Below, piece by piece: positions 4,443-6,660 of a stretch of 6,660 nucleotides of DNA. The position numbers were made by a program, and so were the translations under genes. The stretch's first letter is position 1. Each line of letters opens with the position of its first letter. Origin of the DNA: Chitinophagia bacterium (GTDB lineage: Bacteria; Bacteroidota; Bacteroidia; Chitinophagales; Chitinophagaceae). The DNA is taken from assembly GCA_010021705.1 (NCBI GenBank), contig RGMU01000083.1, forward strand, positions 1 through 6,660, written 5' to 3'. Below the pieces are notes generated by a model. That model worked only from the letters and a program-made list of their open reading frames with translations. It did no database searches and had not been told where the DNA came from.

Positions 4443-6660
4443 TTATCCCACAGAATGATTGGCTTCTAACATATACTGCACTTCATTTGTATTATTTAGG
4501 TATTCAATAAGAGGCTGCGTGAGGCTTATTTTATGATTAGGCATTTTTAATGATACTCTTGCAGGGCTATTATCCTTTACTATTTCAAATGAAATGTCAA
4601 TATTCCCCTTGCTACCATAAAGGGTGTTTTTAAGAAAATCAACCAAGAGAGGGGTAATTTTTTCTATGTTAAGATAAAGCGTTATTTTTTTAGTTAAGGT
4701 GTTTTTTAGGTCATCTAATTTGATTATTCTACTTACAACTAACTCGTATTCATCGGCAATAAACCTTTTAGGCTCATTTGAGCCATAGATGGCTATTTTC
4801 CCCCTTTCATTAATCAAAGAATAATATTTGGCATATTCTTTATCCCATAAAGTGAATTTATAACAACCCGAATAGTCATTAAGCGTAAAATGGCAAGCCT
4901 CTTTGCCCGATTTAGTGGTAAACACCTTTACGTCAGACAATATACCCGCAACTTTAATGCTACGTTCTTTGGTTGTAGGAACGGAGGTCACGGGCAAAAA
5001 GCCAAAGTTCTCCATTTCAAACTTATAAGCATCTAAGGGGTGCGCTGTTAAGTAAAGCCCTACAACTTCTTTTTCTTTTTCCAGCATATCGTCTAATTGC
5101 CATTTGGGGCATTCCGGAAGCTGCGGAGGCTTTACCTCCGGCATTTGGGCATCCATAAACAGGCTCATACCACCGTCATTACTATCTGCCTGTACTTGTG
5201 CTCCATATTTCACAAGTCGCTCTATGCCTGATTGCTGGTCGGTGGGGGAAACATAAAAGTACTGTGCGCGGTGAAAGCTGTTAAAGCTATCAAATGCTCC
5301 GGCAAGGGTTAAATTTTCAATCGTTTTTTTATTAATACTTTTTTGGTTCACTCGCTTAAAAAAGTCATACACTGATAAATATGCACCGTTTTTTTCTCTA
5401 TCAGCTATAATATCATCAACAGCAGCTTCTCCTATACCTTTTATGGCATTTAGCCCAAAGCGAATGTTTTTGTTGGGCACCGAAAAGCCTTTTAGGCTTT
5501 CATTTACATCAGGACCTAACACTTTTATTTTCATACGCTTACACTCCTCCATGTAAAACTTAATGTCTTCTATATTGCCCTTGTTGTTCAACACAGCTGC
5601 CATATACTCTGCCGGGTAATGGGCTTTAAGATAAGCAGTTTGATAGGCTACATAAGCATAGCATGTGGCGTGAGATTTATTAAAAGCATATTTGGCAAAC
5701 TCTTCCCAATCTCCCCATATCTTTTCTAACTTTGCTTGTGGGTGTCCGTTCTTAGTTGCGCCTTCCAAAAATTTTGATTTCATTTTGTTAAGCACATCAA
5801 TTTGCTTTTTACCCATAGCCTTTCTCAAATTATCAGCATCTCCTTTGCTAAAAGCGCCTAAACTTTGAGAAAGTAGCATCACCTGCTCTTGATATACGGT
5901 AATGCCATAAGTATCGCTTAGGTGCTCACTCATAGCCTCTATATCGTATGTTATGGGTGCTTGCCCGTGCTTGCGCTTAATGTACTCCGGTATATAAGCC
6001 ATTGGTCCCGGGCGATAGAGGGCATTAATCGCTATTAGGTCTTCAAACTTATCGGGCTTCATGCCTATCAGGTATTTTTGCATACCCGGGCTTTCAAATT
6101 GGAATGTACCCGTAGTTTCACCTGCTTGAAAAAGCGCAAATGTTTTTGGGTCATCTAACGGAATATTATCTATATCAATAGTTATGCCATAGTTTTTTTC
6201 AATTAGCTTTATGGCATCGTTAATTTCCGTAAGGGTTTTTAGCCCTAATATATCCATTTTTATTACGCCGGCTCTTTCTATCACATTGCCTTCAAATTGA
6301 GTAATAAAGGCATCTACGTCTTTGGTCATACATACCGGCAGCAGATTGGTTATATCCTCCGGTGCAATGATGATACCCGCGGCATGAATGCCCGTATTCC
6401 GAACCGAACCTTCCAATTTTTCAGCTTCTCTAAATACGCGCCCCTGTAACGAATCTTCTTTATGAATAGCCTGCATACCCGCAATGGCGTTCAAATCATC
6501 AGGCTTTAGGTCATCTTTGGCTTCGGGTTTCCCCTCTTTATTAACAGGCCAGTTGAATATATTTTTTAGAGACATACCGGGGCGTTCCGGTACCATTTTT
6601 GTGAGTATATTGCTCTCGTTCAGTGGCAAATCTAAAGCACGCGCAACGTCTTTGATACTT
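4443..6660 (-). CDS. dnaE: DNA polymerase III alpha subunit, 5' truncated by window edge
   Basis: DnaE is the replicative C-family polymerase that extends the new DNA strand in the holoenzyme. The frame runs through the right edge (SIKDVARALD precedes the TTG at 6629, which is an internal Leu), so the PHP domain and first part of the palm, with the first two catalytic Asp, lie outside. In numbering from that Leu: GVIKMDILGLKTLT at 121-134 carries the third catalytic Asp (D126, like E. coli D555); TGTFQFES, ALYRPGPM and YGITVYQEQVM (173-251) are the fingers; ARG-rich GDADNLRKAMGKK follows at 263-275; FAKYAFNKSHATCYAYVAYQTAYLKAHYP-type helices lie at 311-339; a helix-hairpin-helix region (FGLNAIKGIGEAAV) lies at 391-404; MSLF at 488-491 is a likely beta-clamp-binding motif; an OB-fold (KVAGILSDVKVFTTKSG) starts near 559; and a short C-terminal domain ends at 728. 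About 738 residues are visible of an expected 1,150-1,200. It reads as DnaE rather than the Gram-positive PolC or mutagenic DnaE2. Confidence 0.97.
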   Translation of the reverse strand, partial: SIKDVARALDLPLNESNILTKMVPERPGMSLKNIFNWPVNKEGKPEAKDDLKPDDLNAIAGMQAIHKEDSLQGRVFREAEKLEGSVRNTGIHAAGIIIAPEDITNLLPVCMTKDVDAFITQFEGNVIERAGVIKMDILGLKTLTEINDAIKLIEKNYGITIDIDNIPLDDPKTFALFQAGETTGTFQFESPGMQKYLIGMKPDKFEDLIAINALYRPGPMAYIPEYIKRKHGQAPITYDIEAMSEHLSDTYGITVYQEQVMLLSQSLGAFSKGDADNLRKAMGKKQIDVLNKMKSKFLEGATKNGHPQAKLEKIWGDWEEFAKYAFNKSHATCYAYVAYQTAYLKAHYPAEYMAAVLNNKGNIEDIKFYMEECKRMKIKVLGPDVNESLKGFSVPNKNIRFGLNAIKGIGEAAVDDIIADREKNGAYLSVYDFFKRVNQKSINKKTIENLTLAGAFDSFNSFHRAQYFYVSPTDQQSGIERLVKYGAQVQADSNDGGMSLFMDAQMPEVKPPQLPECPKWQLDDMLEKEKEVVGLYLTAHPLDAYKFEMENFGFLPVTSVPTTKERSIKVAGILSDVKVFTTKSGKEACHFTLNDYSGCYKFTLWDKEYAKYYSLINERGKIAIYGSNEPKRFIADEYELVVSRIIKLDDLKNTLTKKITLYLNIEKITPLLVDFLKNTLYGSKGNIDISFEIVKDNSPARVSLKMPNHKISLTQPLIEYLNNTNEVQYMLEANHSVG

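Noticed and set aside
6627..6629. TTG at 6629 as the start of a short DnaE.
   Set aside because: The codons beyond it (SIKDVARALD) continue the conserved DnaE sequence to the edge, so the gene is cut by the window.
1..6660. Search for tRNA, rRNA, CRISPR array, insertion sequence, phage or defence genes, and TPP riboswitch near thiL.
   Set aside because: No cloverleaf, repeat-spacer pattern, transposase, terminal repeat or riboswitch core was seen; all long frames are explained by the genes listed.

Overview
The window looks like ordinary chromosomal housekeeping DNA from a member of the Bacteroidota; order and genus cannot be fixed from sequence alone. Three things point there. Intergenic regions carry -7 boxes matching the Bacteroidota consensus TAnnTTTG (a perfect match before rpmI and before the HEAT-like gene, one mismatch before the DUF1573 gene). 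None of the five gene starts inside the window has a Shine-Dalgarno sequence at normal distance; they are preceded by A/T-rich DNA. The secreted DUF1573 protein is of a type very common in this phylum. The DNA is moderately AT-rich and no segment stands out in composition.

Layout, left to right: the 3' part of mnmA (+), cut by the left edge; thiL (-), converging on mnmA with 4 bases between the stop codons; a HEAT-like repeat protein gene (-), 4 bases upstream of thiL and probably co-transcribed with it; a divergent promoter region of about 220 bases; rpmI and rplT (+), ribosomal proteins L35 and L20; a secreted proline-rich DUF1573 protein (+); a strong symmetrical hairpin; and the 3' part of dnaE (-), the DNA polymerase III alpha subunit, cut by the right edge.

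The genes serve unrelated core functions: tRNA wobble-uridine thiolation, thiamine diphosphate synthesis, 50S ribosome assembly and chromosome replication. Two products are of uncertain role: the HEAT-like protein (probably a cytoplasmic protein-binding scaffold) and the DUF1573 protein (exported, periplasmic or surface-associated). Terminator-like hairpins sit at both convergent junctions; the one between mnmA and thiL lies inside the last codons of thiL.

I found no mobile element, CRISPR array, tRNA, rRNA, phage gene or defence system, and no evidence of a new multi-gene system. Points worth a second look are the embedded hairpin at the mnmA/thiL junction, the promoter evidence for a shorter HEAT-like protein, the absence of infC next to rpmI-rplT, the L20 tail, and the proline-rich spacer of the DUF1573 protein.
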